Part shown: positions 55,610-63,834 of the stretch, one piece after another
Layout of the letters: each line of letters opens with the position of its first letter
Position numbering within the stretch: the first letter of the stretch is position 1
DNA from: Anderseniella sp.
GTDB lineage: Bacteria > Pseudomonadota > Alphaproteobacteria > Rhizobiales > Aestuariivirgaceae
Direction of reading: 5' to 3'
Assembly (NCBI GenBank): GCA_028289645.1
Contig: JANQOK010000014.1
Coordinates: 1 to 64,000, forward strand
Length of the DNA stretch: 64,000 nt
Translations under genes and position numbers: made by a program
Notes under the pieces: model-generated
Databases searched by the model: none
The model's input: only the letters and a program-made list of their open reading frames with translations
What the model was told of the DNA's origin: nothing

Positions 55610-56587
55610 TCAGCCTTCGATTCTCATGCCCAGTTCATCTACCAGGGCGCGGAAAATCGTGTACTGGCCGCGGATGAACTCGTTGGCGTCTTTCGGGTTC
55701 ATCAATTCAATGACCGACCCGCGCGCTTCCATCTTGCTGCGGAAACCCTCGTCCGCGGTCGCGGCCGCCATCCACGCACCCCACTTTTCAGCAACGTCAT
55801 CCGGCAGGTTTGCAGGTCCGGCAATACCTGTCCAGCCGACCAGTTGTTCCAAAGCCGGTTTGCCAAGGTCAGCCGCGGTCGGTGCATCGAACCCTTCAAC
55901 CGGCTTTGGCGTGGTGACCATCAGCGGCACCAGCTGGCCATTGGCGACGAAACTGGCAAGTGCCGATGAGTTGGTGCACAGGAATGTGGCAGTGCCGTTC
56001 AGCACTGCGGTTGCCGCGGCACCGCCGCCCTTTTGCGGAATGTGGGTTGCCGCCTCGAGCGGCTTTTCAATGCCGAATTCCTTCAGCACCATGGCACCTG
56101 CCAGGTGCAACAGGGACCCGACACCTGAAGAGCTGTAGGCCACACCACCATCTTTCACTTTGGCGATCAGCTCGTCCATCGATTTGATGCCCGACGCCGG
56201 CGTCACTGCGCAGGCGACCGGATTGATCTCGTAGACGGTAACAAAACGGAAATCGTCCAGAGTGTACGGCAGTGTCGCCTTCATCGCCGGATTGACCGAA
56301 TGCGACCCGACGCGGGCAAACAGCATGGTGTATCCGTCCGCCTTGGCGTTTTGCACCGCAACCGACCCGGTGGCGCCGCCGGCCCCGGTAATGTTGGACA
56401 TCACCAGCGGCTTGCCGACAGCGCTTCCCAAAGGCTCGGCGATAGTCCGCGCAGAAATATCAGTTGCCCCGCCTGCGCCGTAGGGAATGACCATGTTGAT
56501 CGGGCGTTCCGGATACTCGGCGAAAGCCGCGGTTGCGGTAACACCAAGGGCCATGGCTCCAATAAATGCGGCTTTGACGAATTTCAT
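55610..56587 (-). CDS. Tripartite tricarboxylate transporter substrate-binding protein (TctC/Bug family)
   Basis: A 325-residue periplasmic protein with signal peptide (MKFVKAAFIGAMALGVTATA, then AFAEYP). The Bug-family start YPERPINMVIPYGAGGATD is followed by the ligand-binding GAGGATGSVAVQNAKADGYT. It binds a carboxylate and hands it to the TctAB permease encoded downstream. It is the first gene of the operon and is divergent from a LysR gene. Confidence 0.92.
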   Translation of the reverse strand: MKFVKAAFIGAMALGVTATAAFAEYPERPINMVIPYGAGGATDISARTIAEPLGSAVGKPLVMSNITGAGGATGSVAVQNAKADGYTMLFARVGSHSVNPAMKATLPYTLDDFRFVTVYEINPVACAVTPASGIKSMDELIAKVKDGGVAYSSSGVGSLLHLAGAMVLKEFGIEKPLEAATHIPQKGGGAAATAVLNGTATFLCTNSSALASFVANGQLVPLMVTTPKPVEGFDAPTAADLGKPALEQLVGWTGIAGPANLPDDVAEKWGAWMAAATADEGFRSKMEARGSVIELMNPKDANEFIRGQYTIFRALVDELGMRIEG

Positions 56588-56756
56588 CTGATACTCCCTC
56601 CTGGAACCGTGATCGAGGTGTCACGGCTGTTGTTTTTGCAGGCCGCCAGTCAGGCAAACCCGTCGATTGTCGAGAAAACATATTATTAAGTCAGCCTTGC
56701 ACAAAGTGACAAAAAATAACATGGACTGAAAGAAAAAATTACGCCAAACACATGCA

Positions 56757-57671
56757 ATGTCCATCCGCGTATTGAGAACGCTCATCGCAGTCGAGGAAAA
56801 CGGCACCTTCAGTGCCGCAGCCGATGCTGTGTTCGTCACCCATGCCGCCGTCAGCCAGCAGATGAAGACCCTGGAGGAAGAATGGGGCGTCACCATCTTT
56901 GACAGGACACGGCGCACGCCGGTCCTCACCCCGACCGGCAGGGCGCTGGTCAGCAAGGCGCGCGAAGTGGTCGCTGCCTATGACGGACTGGTGCCATCGG
57001 TGCTCGGCGATGACGGCCTGCGCGGCAAGCTGATGCTGGGCGCGGTTCCAACCACCCTGGTCGGGTTGACGCCAGCCGCCATATCCATGCTCAAGGAGGA
57101 GTACCCGGCCCTGCATGTCAGTGTGCACCCGGGACTGACCAACGAGCTGCTGCTGCAAGTCGAGCGCGGCAATCTGGACGCTGCAGTCGTGACCAAACCC
57201 GACCTGCTGCCGGCAAGACTGGATTGGCAGGATATCGCCGTGGAACCGATGCAACTTCTGGCCTCTATGGAGGCCGAAAGCGACGATCCGGTTCATCTCC
57301 TGAAAACCAATCCGTTCATCCGGTTTTCCAGAAATGCCGTTGTCGGGGTGATGATCGAGAAATGGCTGCAGAAGCAGAAAATTGAGGTCAATGACACCAT
57401 GGAGCTGGAAGGGCTGGAGGCCATCTCCAGCATGGTCATGTGTAATCTCGGCGTCTCGATAGCACCGCGCAGTTGCGTTCCGGCCATGAACCAGCTGCCG
57501 TTGAAACGCCTGTCACTGGGCCCGGACGCTCCTGCCCGGCAACTGGGACTTATCAGCCGAGACGACAGCGCCCGGGCCCGGGTCATCGACGAAATGCACG
57601 CCAGGCTGGTGTCTGCCGTTGCGGCGGCCGACCGTACGGTGGCCAACACACAGGCAAATCCACCGGGATGA
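56757..57671 (+). CDS. LysR-family transcriptional regulator
   Basis: A 304-residue LysR regulator with [41 protein letters not shown]. The effector domain includes [18 protein letters not shown]. There is no good ribosome site before its ATG, so it may be leaderless or weakly translated. It is divergent from the TctC-type gene and its TGA overlaps the TSUP permease gene (ATGA), making it the likely controller of both. Confidence 0.87.
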   Translation: MSIRVLRTLIAVEENGTFSAAADAVFVTHAAVSQQMKTLEEEWGVTIFDRTRRTPVLTPTGRALVSKAREVVAAYDGLVPSVLGDDGLRGKLMLGAVPTTLVGLTPAAISMLKEEYPALHVSVHPGLTNELLLQVERGNLDAAVVTKPDLLPARLDWQDIAVEPMQLLASMEAESDDPVHLLKTNPFIRFSRNAVVGVMIEKWLQKQKIEVNDTMELEGLEAISSMVMCNLGVSIAPRSCVPAMNQLPLKRLSLGPDAPARQLGLISRDDSARARVIDEMHARLVSAVAAADRTVANTQANPPG

Positions 57672-58414
57672 CAGCAGAATTTCTCACCTATCTGGTGCTC
57701 GGCGCTGCGGCCGGTGGCCTGATCAACGGCTTTGCCGGCTTCGGAACAGCCCTGTTCGCGCTCGGATTCTGGCTGCAGATCATGCCGCCGGTTCAGGCGG
57801 TTTCCATTGTGGTTGTAATGTCGGTGGCAAGCGGCCTGCAGGGGCTGTGGCTGGTGCGACGCTCGATTGCCGATCAACCGCGCCGCCTGGCCAGGTTCCT
57901 GCTGCCGGCGCTGTTTGGCATACCTGCCGGTGTGGCGCTGTTGTCGGTGCTGCAGCCCGGCATTCTGAAGATCGTCATAGCCGGCTTCATGATCCTGTAT
58001 GGCGGCTTTTTCACACTCCGCGGCTCGCTGCCCAGGCTTGAACGGCCAACCCCGGTGATCGACGCAATTGTCGGCCTGCTGGGCGGCATTCTCGGCGGCG
58101 CTGCATCGCTGTCCGGCGCCCTGCCCACTATGTGGTGCGCCATGCGCCCGTGGCCGAAATCGGAGACACGGGCGGTCCTGCAGCCATACAACGTGACCGT
58201 ACTGGCGTTGGCCATGGCGGTGTTCGCCTTCAACGGCGCCTACGGCTGGGACAGCATCAAACTGATTGCCATTGCACTGCCGGTGACCATGATTGCGGCC
58301 CAGATTGGCATCTCGGCGTTCAAGCGCCTGAGCGATGATCAGTTCCGCCGCATCATCATCTTCATGATGTTTGTCTCCGGCTCGATACTGCTGGTCAGGG
58401 AGTTCATGTTCTAG
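57668..58414 (+). CDS. TauE/SafE (TSUP) family permease
   Basis: A 248-residue membrane protein with seven or eight spans in two repeats. Typical pieces are [20 protein letters not shown] near the start and [20 protein letters not shown] in the second half. The family exports or imports sulfonates, sulfite or organic anions such as sulfoacetate. It is coupled to the LysR gene, which suggests the same carboxylate or sulfonate pathway as the Tct operon. Its stop abuts that of the fumarase beta gene. Confidence 0.87.
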   Translation: MTAEFLTYLVLGAAAGGLINGFAGFGTALFALGFWLQIMPPVQAVSIVVVMSVASGLQGLWLVRRSIADQPRRLARFLLPALFGIPAGVALLSVLQPGILKIVIAGFMILYGGFFTLRGSLPRLERPTPVIDAIVGLLGGILGGAASLSGALPTMWCAMRPWPKSETRAVLQPYNVTVLALAMAVFAFNGAYGWDSIKLIAIALPVTMIAAQIGISAFKRLSDDQFRRIIIFMMFVSGSILLVREFMF

Positions 58415-59095
58415 TCAGCCGATCAGTTCATCGCTCTTGTCATCGGTTTCGCCGAACCGCTTCAGCGTTGCCGGGCGGGTGCCCTCGTATGCTTTTTCCA
58501 GATTCTTGGAGATGCGTTCGTTTTCCCGTTCGAACAGGCAGTTGCCGTCCAGATCCGAGGCCACGATGAACGGGCCCATCCTGTTGCAGCGGATCACCCA
58601 CATGGCCTGGGCAAGGCCAAGTTCCTCGTTCCAGTGCACCGCCTCGACATTTTCAACACCACGACCAAGCAGCGCGCCGGTGCCGTAGCCGACTGTGCTC
58701 AGGTAGATCGCGCCGTTGGGCACAAAATAGCTCTTGTAGTCCTTGCTGCTCATGCCGCCCTTGCCGATCACCAGCTTGGCGCCCGACTTGGCCAGCCATT
58801 CCGGCAGCCACTTGGCGAACCGGAAAGATGCCGTTGCCGTCACCGCTCCCATCTCGAAACTGCCGTCCGGATTGATCCGGGCCGCCGGCGAGCAATGAAA
58901 GTTCGCCGCGCTCTGCGACGGCAGTTCCATGGGAATATTTGCCTTGTCTTCCAGCGCACGGCGATACACTCCTTCGCGCGCCGTATACATCAGCCCGTCC
59001 AGGTAAACGATGTCACCCAGCCGCAAATCCGCCAGCGCTTCGGCGCTTGGCGTCGTGCTCAGGCGGATTTCTCGTGGCTTTGAGGCATTTGCCAT
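58415..59095 (-). CDS. Class I fumarate hydratase/tartrate dehydratase beta subunit
   Basis: A 226-residue subunit homologous to the C-terminal half of FumA/FumB and to TtdB. Visible are IRLSTTPSAEALADLRLGDI, SFEMGAVTATASFRF with the conserved substrate-binding region and IGKGGMSSKDYKSYF. It starts 37 bases before the end of the alpha gene, so the two are coupled. With the alpha subunit it makes the iron-sulfur hydro-lyase. Confidence 0.9.
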   Translation of the reverse strand: MANASKPREIRLSTTPSAEALADLRLGDIVYLDGLMYTAREGVYRRALEDKANIPMELPSQSAANFHCSPAARINPDGSFEMGAVTATASFRFAKWLPEWLAKSGAKLVIGKGGMSSKDYKSYFVPNGAIYLSTVGYGTGALLGRGVENVEAVHWNEELGLAQAMWVIRCNRMGPFIVASDLDGNCLFERENERISKNLEKAYEGTRPATLKRFGETDDKSDELIG

Positions 59096-60021
59096 TCCAC
59101 AGTCTCCCGGCGCTGATAATCGGTGAACCAGTCAGGATCGGTGCGGTGCTCCACACGCCCGTCCGCGAAAACCCGAGCCACCGCCCGCCGCGACGACAGG
59201 CAGAAAGCGTGCACCGACATCTGCATGCCGCCGGTGTGGCAATACCCCACCTCGATATGGGTATCGATGACCATCGACTTGCCGACAAAACCCATCGCTC
59301 CCATGCCGATGGAATTGCCCAGTTCGGTGAACTCCAGTTCCAGGTCCGCGATCTTCGGATCGGAATTCCGGTCACCCACGGTGCGCAGGCAGGCAGCCCG
59401 CTTGCCCAGCACCATGCAGGTGTCCTTGCAGCCGCCGAGCCCGATGCCGATGATCGCCGGTTGGCAGGCCAGGCCGCGTTTGCCGAACGCCACCAGGCTG
59501 TCGAGGAAGAACCGCTTGATGCCCTGAATGCCGTCAGACGGAAACAGCATCCGGTAATCGGTGCCGAACAAGCCGCCCTTGTGCACGGTGATCAGGTCGA
59601 TCCATTCGCCGCCCGGCTCGTAAGCATATTCAATCTCCGGAGCGCCGATGCCGACATTGTTGTCATGATCCGTGCGCCACAGCGGGTGCACCCGGTTGGG
59701 GCGCAGCGGCACGCCGTTGGTGGCGTTGGCCGTGGCGCGGCGCAAGGCCGCCTCCAGCGCAATTGGGCCGCCCTCAATCTGGGTTTCATTGCCCATTTTC
59801 ACATACCAGCGCGGGGTGCCCGTATCACCGCACATGGCGCGGCGGTCCTGTTTCGCCGCCTCGTAGTTTTCCAGCATGGCCTGCAGCACGAAGGATGACA
59901 GGTCGCCGTCCTCAACGCTGGCGGCAGCTTTGAGGCCCTCCAGATAGTCGTCGGGAATTTCTATGGCCGCTTTGTCCATCAGGGTTTCAGCGGTTTTTTC
60001 GATCACGTCAATCGGGATCAT
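59059..60021 (-). CDS. Class I fumarate hydratase/tartrate dehydratase alpha subunit
   Basis: A 320-residue catalytic subunit homologous to the N-terminal half of FumA/FumB and to TtdA. Candidate 4Fe-4S ligands are C64 (MCGDTGTP), C198 (GGCKDT) and C274 (HAFCLSS). It interconverts fumarate and malate, or dehydrates tartrate, or hydrates mesaconate; these family activities cannot be separated here. The start overlaps the stop of the flavoprotein gene by four bases, tying the enzyme to that complex. Confidence 0.9.
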   Translation of the reverse strand: MIPIDVIEKTAETLMDKAAIEIPDDYLEGLKAAASVEDGDLSSFVLQAMLENYEAAKQDRRAMCGDTGTPRWYVKMGNETQIEGGPIALEAALRRATANATNGVPLRPNRVHPLWRTDHDNNVGIGAPEIEYAYEPGGEWIDLITVHKGGLFGTDYRMLFPSDGIQGIKRFFLDSLVAFGKRGLACQPAIIGIGLGGCKDTCMVLGKRAACLRTVGDRNSDPKIADLELEFTELGNSIGMGAMGFVGKSMVIDTHIEVGYCHTGGMQMSVHAFCLSSRRAVARVFADGRVEHRTDPDWFTDYQRRETVEWQMPQSHEKSA

Positions 60022-61790
60022 TGCGCAGCCTCCACCAGAGTTTCCGGTTCGCCATCGGGCAATATGGTCTCGCCGGGCCTGACGATTGTAAACTGAACCG
60101 GCTCACGCGCCACATCAACTTTACCGTCCTGTTGGCGCGCAACGGTGAAGTATGAACTCTCCATGGTGCCGCTGTCTGGGAAGTCTTCCCGATAGTGGGC
60201 GCCACGGGAGTTCTTGCGCGCCAGCCCGGCCCTTGCGATCACATCGGACACGTCGCACAGGCTCGCCATGTTCAGCCAGTCATGCCAGGTCAGGTTGAAA
60301 GCCAAATTGTCCGACGCAACGCCGGTTTCGTGCAGTTCGGATTTCAGATCTGCAATCCTGTCGACACCGCGTTTCATGCCGGCAGCGGTACGCAGCACCC
60401 CGACATCGTCCCACATGGTCTCCTGCAACTCGTGGCGCAGCCGCTGCACGTTGCCGGGCCGTTTTGAAAACGGCGCTTGTGCGCGCTCGACTTCAGCGGC
60501 CAGTACGGTTTCGTCGGGATCCCGAAGTGCGTTTACTGTCCGGATGTCGGTGCCCATCACATCGCCTGCAACGCCACCATAAACCGTGGAGTTGGCGACG
60601 CCGTTGCCGCCGAGCCGGTTCGAGCCGTGGGCGCCGCCGGCGTCTTCGCCCGCCACGTACAGGCCCTCCAGTTCGGTGCGCGTGTCCGCATCCACCACTA
60701 CGCCACCCATGAAATAATGTGCGGTCGGCACCACTTCCACCAGGCCTGCGGCGAGATCAAAACCACTGTCTTCGCAGCGCTTCACCATGCCCTTGAATTT
60801 CTGCCGTACATTGTCGGGGCCCAGGTGGCCCATGGAAATATAGACACCGCCGTTTCTGGATGAATTGTTCTTACGCATCTCCGCATAAATGCCGCGGCTG
60901 ACCACGTCCCGGGTCGCCCGTTCGCCTAGATCGTCATAGTCGAACATGAAGCGCTGTTCGGCACCGTTCAGCAACCGTCCACCTGCCCCGCGCAGGCCCT
61001 CCTCCAGAACCGTGCCGGTCATCTTGGTATGGTCGCCTGCCAGAAGGCCGGTCGGATGGAACTGCACCATCTCCATGTCGCGCAACGGCAGTCCGACCCG
61101 CAAGGCCATGGCCAGGCCATCCATGGTCTTGTCGCCTGACGGCGTGTGGTACTTGTACATGGTCGGCCCGCCCCCGGTTCCCATCATCACCGCTTTTGCC
61201 CGCACAAACCGGAACTTGCCGGTGCGCATGTCGATGAACAGAACTCCGGCCAGGGCAGAGCCGTCCACCGTCGGGATCAACCCGATAGCCCGGTGCTCCT
61301 GCAGCTTTTCAACCGGCCTGGAGAGCACCTGCTCCATCAGCCGGTTGATGATTTCGATGCCGGTCAGATCTCCCTTGTGAACGGTCCGGTCTGCGGTCTG
61401 GCCAGCAAACGCCTTCTGGTGCAGCGTGCCGTCCGGATTGCGGTCGAAGAAGCAACCGACTTCATTCTCCAGCTCTCGAATGCGCACCACCGCCTGCTCG
61501 CACAGCTTCCAGGCCATGTCCTGGTTGGGCAGCCATTTGCCGCCATTGATGGTGTCCATAAAATGCCGCTCCACCGTATCACCGCCCCCAAGCGCCACAT
61601 TGTAGCCGCCCTGCACCATGCGGGTGCAGCCGCACTTGCCGATCAGGCCCTTCACGGCAATGGTAATCCTGGTGCCCGGCGGCGTGGACTGCTGAGCATG
61701 CAGGGCGGCAAACATGCCGGCGCCGCCGGTGCCCAGTATCAGGATGTCGGTGTCATGCCGTTCGACAGCGCTGGCGCCTACCATGTTCAT
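60018..61790 (-). CDS. Succinate dehydrogenase/fumarate reductase-like flavoprotein subunit without the FAD-linking His
   Basis: A 590-residue flavoprotein. The FAD site begins at ILGTGGAGMFAA (residues 18-29). Catalytic residues of the family are kept: H245 (VQFHPTG), R267 (EEGLRGAGG), H358 (PTAHYFMGG) and R392 (GSNRLGGN). The motif that normally reads SHT-x3-QGG, in which His bonds covalently to FAD, reads GCTRMVQGG here, with C55 in place of His. Non-covalent FAD in such enzymes generally favours fumarate reduction over succinate oxidation. It sits in one operon with an iron-sulfur subunit, two membrane anchors and a class I fumarase. Confidence 0.88.
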   Translation of the reverse strand: MNMVGASAVERHDTDILILGTGGAGMFAALHAQQSTPPGTRITIAVKGLIGKCGCTRMVQGGYNVALGGGDTVERHFMDTINGGKWLPNQDMAWKLCEQAVVRIRELENEVGCFFDRNPDGTLHQKAFAGQTADRTVHKGDLTGIEIINRLMEQVLSRPVEKLQEHRAIGLIPTVDGSALAGVLFIDMRTGKFRFVRAKAVMMGTGGGPTMYKYHTPSGDKTMDGLAMALRVGLPLRDMEMVQFHPTGLLAGDHTKMTGTVLEEGLRGAGGRLLNGAEQRFMFDYDDLGERATRDVVSRGIYAEMRKNNSSRNGGVYISMGHLGPDNVRQKFKGMVKRCEDSGFDLAAGLVEVVPTAHYFMGGVVVDADTRTELEGLYVAGEDAGGAHGSNRLGGNGVANSTVYGGVAGDVMGTDIRTVNALRDPDETVLAAEVERAQAPFSKRPGNVQRLRHELQETMWDDVGVLRTAAGMKRGVDRIADLKSELHETGVASDNLAFNLTWHDWLNMASLCDVSDVIARAGLARKNSRGAHYREDFPDSGTMESSYFTVARQQDGKVDVAREPVQFTIVRPGETILPDGEPETLVEAAQ

Positions 61791-62128
61791 ATCGCCCTCA
61801 GCAGGAACACACCGGAAATCAGAAACGAAACCGCAGCCGCACCGGCGGCCATCGATTTCTGCCGGTCAGACCAGGGCAGCCATTCCAATGCCATCAGGCG
61901 CAAACCACCAAACATGTGCAGCGCCAGCAGGAACACCAGACCGAACTCGGCAAACTTGACCACCGCTAGTTCGGTCCACCGGAAGAATCCGTCGAGGCGT
62001 TCTGGATCGGTCAGGGCCAATGCCAGGGTGTAGAAATGCACCGGCAGAAACAGCGCCAGGGAAACGCCGGACACACGGTGCAGGATGAAGGCGTACCAAA
62101 GTGGGTGGTTGCGGTGCGGGCGCATCAT
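61787..62128 (-). CDS. Sdh/Frd-like membrane anchor subunit (cytochrome b type)
   Basis: A 113-residue protein with three spans. SdhC-like features are LHRVSGVSLALFLPVHFY in span 1 and LALHMFGGLRLM in span 2, with histidines suited to heme or quinone binding. Both ends overlap neighbouring genes by four bases. With the 110-residue subunit encoded before it, it should form a two-protein anchor for the flavoprotein and iron-sulfur subunits. Confidence 0.82.
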   Translation of the reverse strand: MMRPHRNHPLWYAFILHRVSGVSLALFLPVHFYTLALALTDPERLDGFFRWTELAVVKFAEFGLVFLLALHMFGGLRLMALEWLPWSDRQKSMAAGAAAVSFLISGVFLLRAI

Positions 62129-62457
62129 GACAGGGTCACCGCGATCACTGCACGTGCGCCTAACGCAAACAGGGCCAGTGCCGCGGTCCAGGTCAGCAGT
62201 TCCAGAAGCATGCCTTTCAGGCCCAGCACCTCATGGATAACGACTCGCAGGCCAATGGCCGCGTGGATCGATACGGCGACGACAAAACTGCCGTAAAACA
62301 GGAACCACGCCACGCTGCCCTGCGTACGACCCAGGATCTCGGCGGCAGACAGCCCGCCCTGGACCGCATAGATCATCACTGCCAGGTGTCCCAGTACCAG
62401 TGGCGCCATCAGCACTGCGGTGATCCGCTGCAACATGTATAGCCTGACGGTCAGCAC
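62125..62457 (-). CDS. Sdh/Frd-like membrane anchor subunit
   Basis: A 110-residue protein with three spans and histidines in VLGHLAVMIY and SIHAAIGLRVVIHEV that could bind heme b. It begins with GTG at 62457, one base after the TAA of the iron-sulfur gene, with AGGAG eight bases upstream. It belongs to the same anchor as the following gene. Confidence 0.8.
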   Translation of the reverse strand: MLTVRLYMLQRITAVLMAPLVLGHLAVMIYAVQGGLSAAEILGRTQGSVAWFLFYGSFVVAVSIHAAIGLRVVIHEVLGLKGMLLELLTWTAALALFALGARAVIAVTLS

Positions 62458-62458
62458 G

Positions 62459-63187
62459 TTACTTGCTCCTCTTGAAGAACGAGCGCGCCGTCGCCCGCTT
62501 CAAGCCGGCAATCGCCGCCATCGGGTTCAGGTCATTTGGGCAGTAGTGACTGCAACTGCCCTGGCTGTGGCAATTGTGGCATCCGCCCGTCCCGGACACG
62601 GCATCGAGTATGGCCTGCCTGCCGTCATCCTTTGCGTCATTGTACAGCGTCCATGCCCGCTGCAAGGCTGCCGGGCCGAGATAGTCGGCATTGCCGGCCA
62701 CCGTGTCGCAGGCGGCATAACACACCGAACAATTGATACACTCGATACCCTTGTTGGCTTCCAGGCGCGCCGCGTCCTCCGGGTCGATCTGCTCAATCGG
62801 CTCGTCGCGGGTCCGCGACGGGTGATGCCTGCCTTCCGCAGCCACCCATTTGTCGAAGAACGGATCCATGTCCGTCGCCAGGTCCTTAATGACCGGCAGG
62901 TTGCGCAGCGGACCTATGCTGATCCGATTGTCCTGCAGCGCGACCTTCACATGGGTGCGGCATGTCCAGCGCGGCACCCCGTTGACCATCATGGCGCACG
63001 ATCCGCACATGCCGACGCGACAGGCATAGCGATAGGACAGTGTCGGATCGAGATGCTGCTGGATCCACGACACCACATCCAGGATGGTCTGATTGTCGTG
63101 GGCTGGAACCCTGAAGTCCTCATAGCGGCCGGACACAGCATCGCCACGCCATACCGAAACCTCCAATTCTGCCAGGTCGGATGACAA
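62459..63187 (-). CDS. Succinate dehydrogenase/fumarate reductase-like iron-sulfur subunit
   Basis: A 242-residue electron-transfer subunit. The 2Fe-2S ligands are C56, C61, C64 and C76 (YACRVGMCGSC...WTC). A second motif is CINCSVCYAAC, closer to FrdB (CINCGLCYAAC) than to usual SdhB. A third is CHNCHSQGSCSHYCP. It is the first gene of the six-gene operon iron-sulfur, two anchors, flavoprotein, fumarase alpha, fumarase beta. Confidence 0.9.
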   Translation of the reverse strand: MSSDLAELEVSVWRGDAVSGRYEDFRVPAHDNQTILDVVSWIQQHLDPTLSYRYACRVGMCGSCAMMVNGVPRWTCRTHVKVALQDNRISIGPLRNLPVIKDLATDMDPFFDKWVAAEGRHHPSRTRDEPIEQIDPEDAARLEANKGIECINCSVCYAACDTVAGNADYLGPAALQRAWTLYNDAKDDGRQAILDAVSGTGGCHNCHSQGSCSHYCPNDLNPMAAIAGLKRATARSFFKRSK

Positions 63188-63278
63188 ATCACCGCTCCAG
63201 TATCAGGACAGGCACCATCATCCGTCTATCTATATGTATATATTTTTCTAACGAAAAGAGATAAAAACTAACTGCAAA

Positions 63279-63295
63279 TGTAAATTTGAATTACA
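63279..63295. promoter_or_regulatory. Inverted repeat upstream of the Sdh/Frd operon
   Basis: TGTAA-ATTTGAA-TTACA in the AT-rich 212-base gap between the iron-sulfur gene and uspA. Its position, 92 bases before the iron-sulfur gene start, fits a regulator site such as that of a GntR-type protein. No regulator gene is adjacent. Confidence 0.4.
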
Positions 63296-63326
63296 AAAAT
63301 TCCAGCACGTCGATGAGGCATGTCAT

Positions 63327-63340
63327 TTGATTTGCATCAA
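63327..63340. promoter_or_regulatory. Perfect FNR-type box upstream of uspA
   Basis: TTGAT-TTGC-ATCAA, an exact FNR consensus, centred 66 bases before the uspA start. It is well placed for activation of uspA under low oxygen. It is also 146 bases upstream of the divergent Sdh/Frd-like operon. Confidence 0.8.
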
Positions 63341-63399
63341 GATATGTTGCGTTTTTGCACATTACCATTGCGGTCATCATCAACTTTGAGGTGGCCGAC

Positions 63400-63834
63400 A
63401 TGTTTAAAACTATCGTCGTTGCAATTGATGGATCCGAACAGGCCGCACATGCGCTTGCCACGGCTTGCGACATTGCAGACAAGTACAAGGCTGCGGTTCA
63501 TCTGGTGCATTCGCCTGAACTGGAAACCACAGCAATTGCGGTAGGCTCCGGCGCCGTTGCCATTGCACCTGACGCGAGCAAGATTGCCGAGGCAGGAAAG
63601 CATGTCATGGACCAGGCGGTGAAACAGGCAGAAGCCCAGGGTTGCAAGCCGGCTGAATGCATCATTGGCAATGGCGACCCGGCCGAGGAAATCCTGCAGC
63701 AGGCGGAAAAATCGAAGGCCGACCTGATCGTGACCGGCCGCCGCGGACTTGGCGGGCTCGCCAGTCTTTTGCTCGGCAGCGTGTCGCACAAGGTCAGCCA
63801 GAATGCACCGTGCACCTGCATGACCGTAAAGTAG
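63400..63834 (+). CDS. Universal stress protein, UspA family
   Basis: A 144-residue single-domain Usp. It starts MFKTIVVAIDGSEQAAHALA and has the ATP-binding motif VTGRRGLGGLASLLLGSVSH near the C terminus (G-2x-G-9x-G-S), so it should bind ATP. The ATG at 63400 with GAGG upstream was chosen; the frame is open to 63355. The FNR box upstream suggests anaerobic induction, as known for Usp proteins of denitrifiers. Confidence 0.92.
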   Translation: MFKTIVVAIDGSEQAAHALATACDIADKYKAAVHLVHSPELETTAIAVGSGAVAIAPDASKIAEAGKHVMDQAVKQAEAQGCKPAECIIGNGDPAEEILQQAEKSKADLIVTGRRGLGGLASLLLGSVSHKVSQNAPCTCMTVK

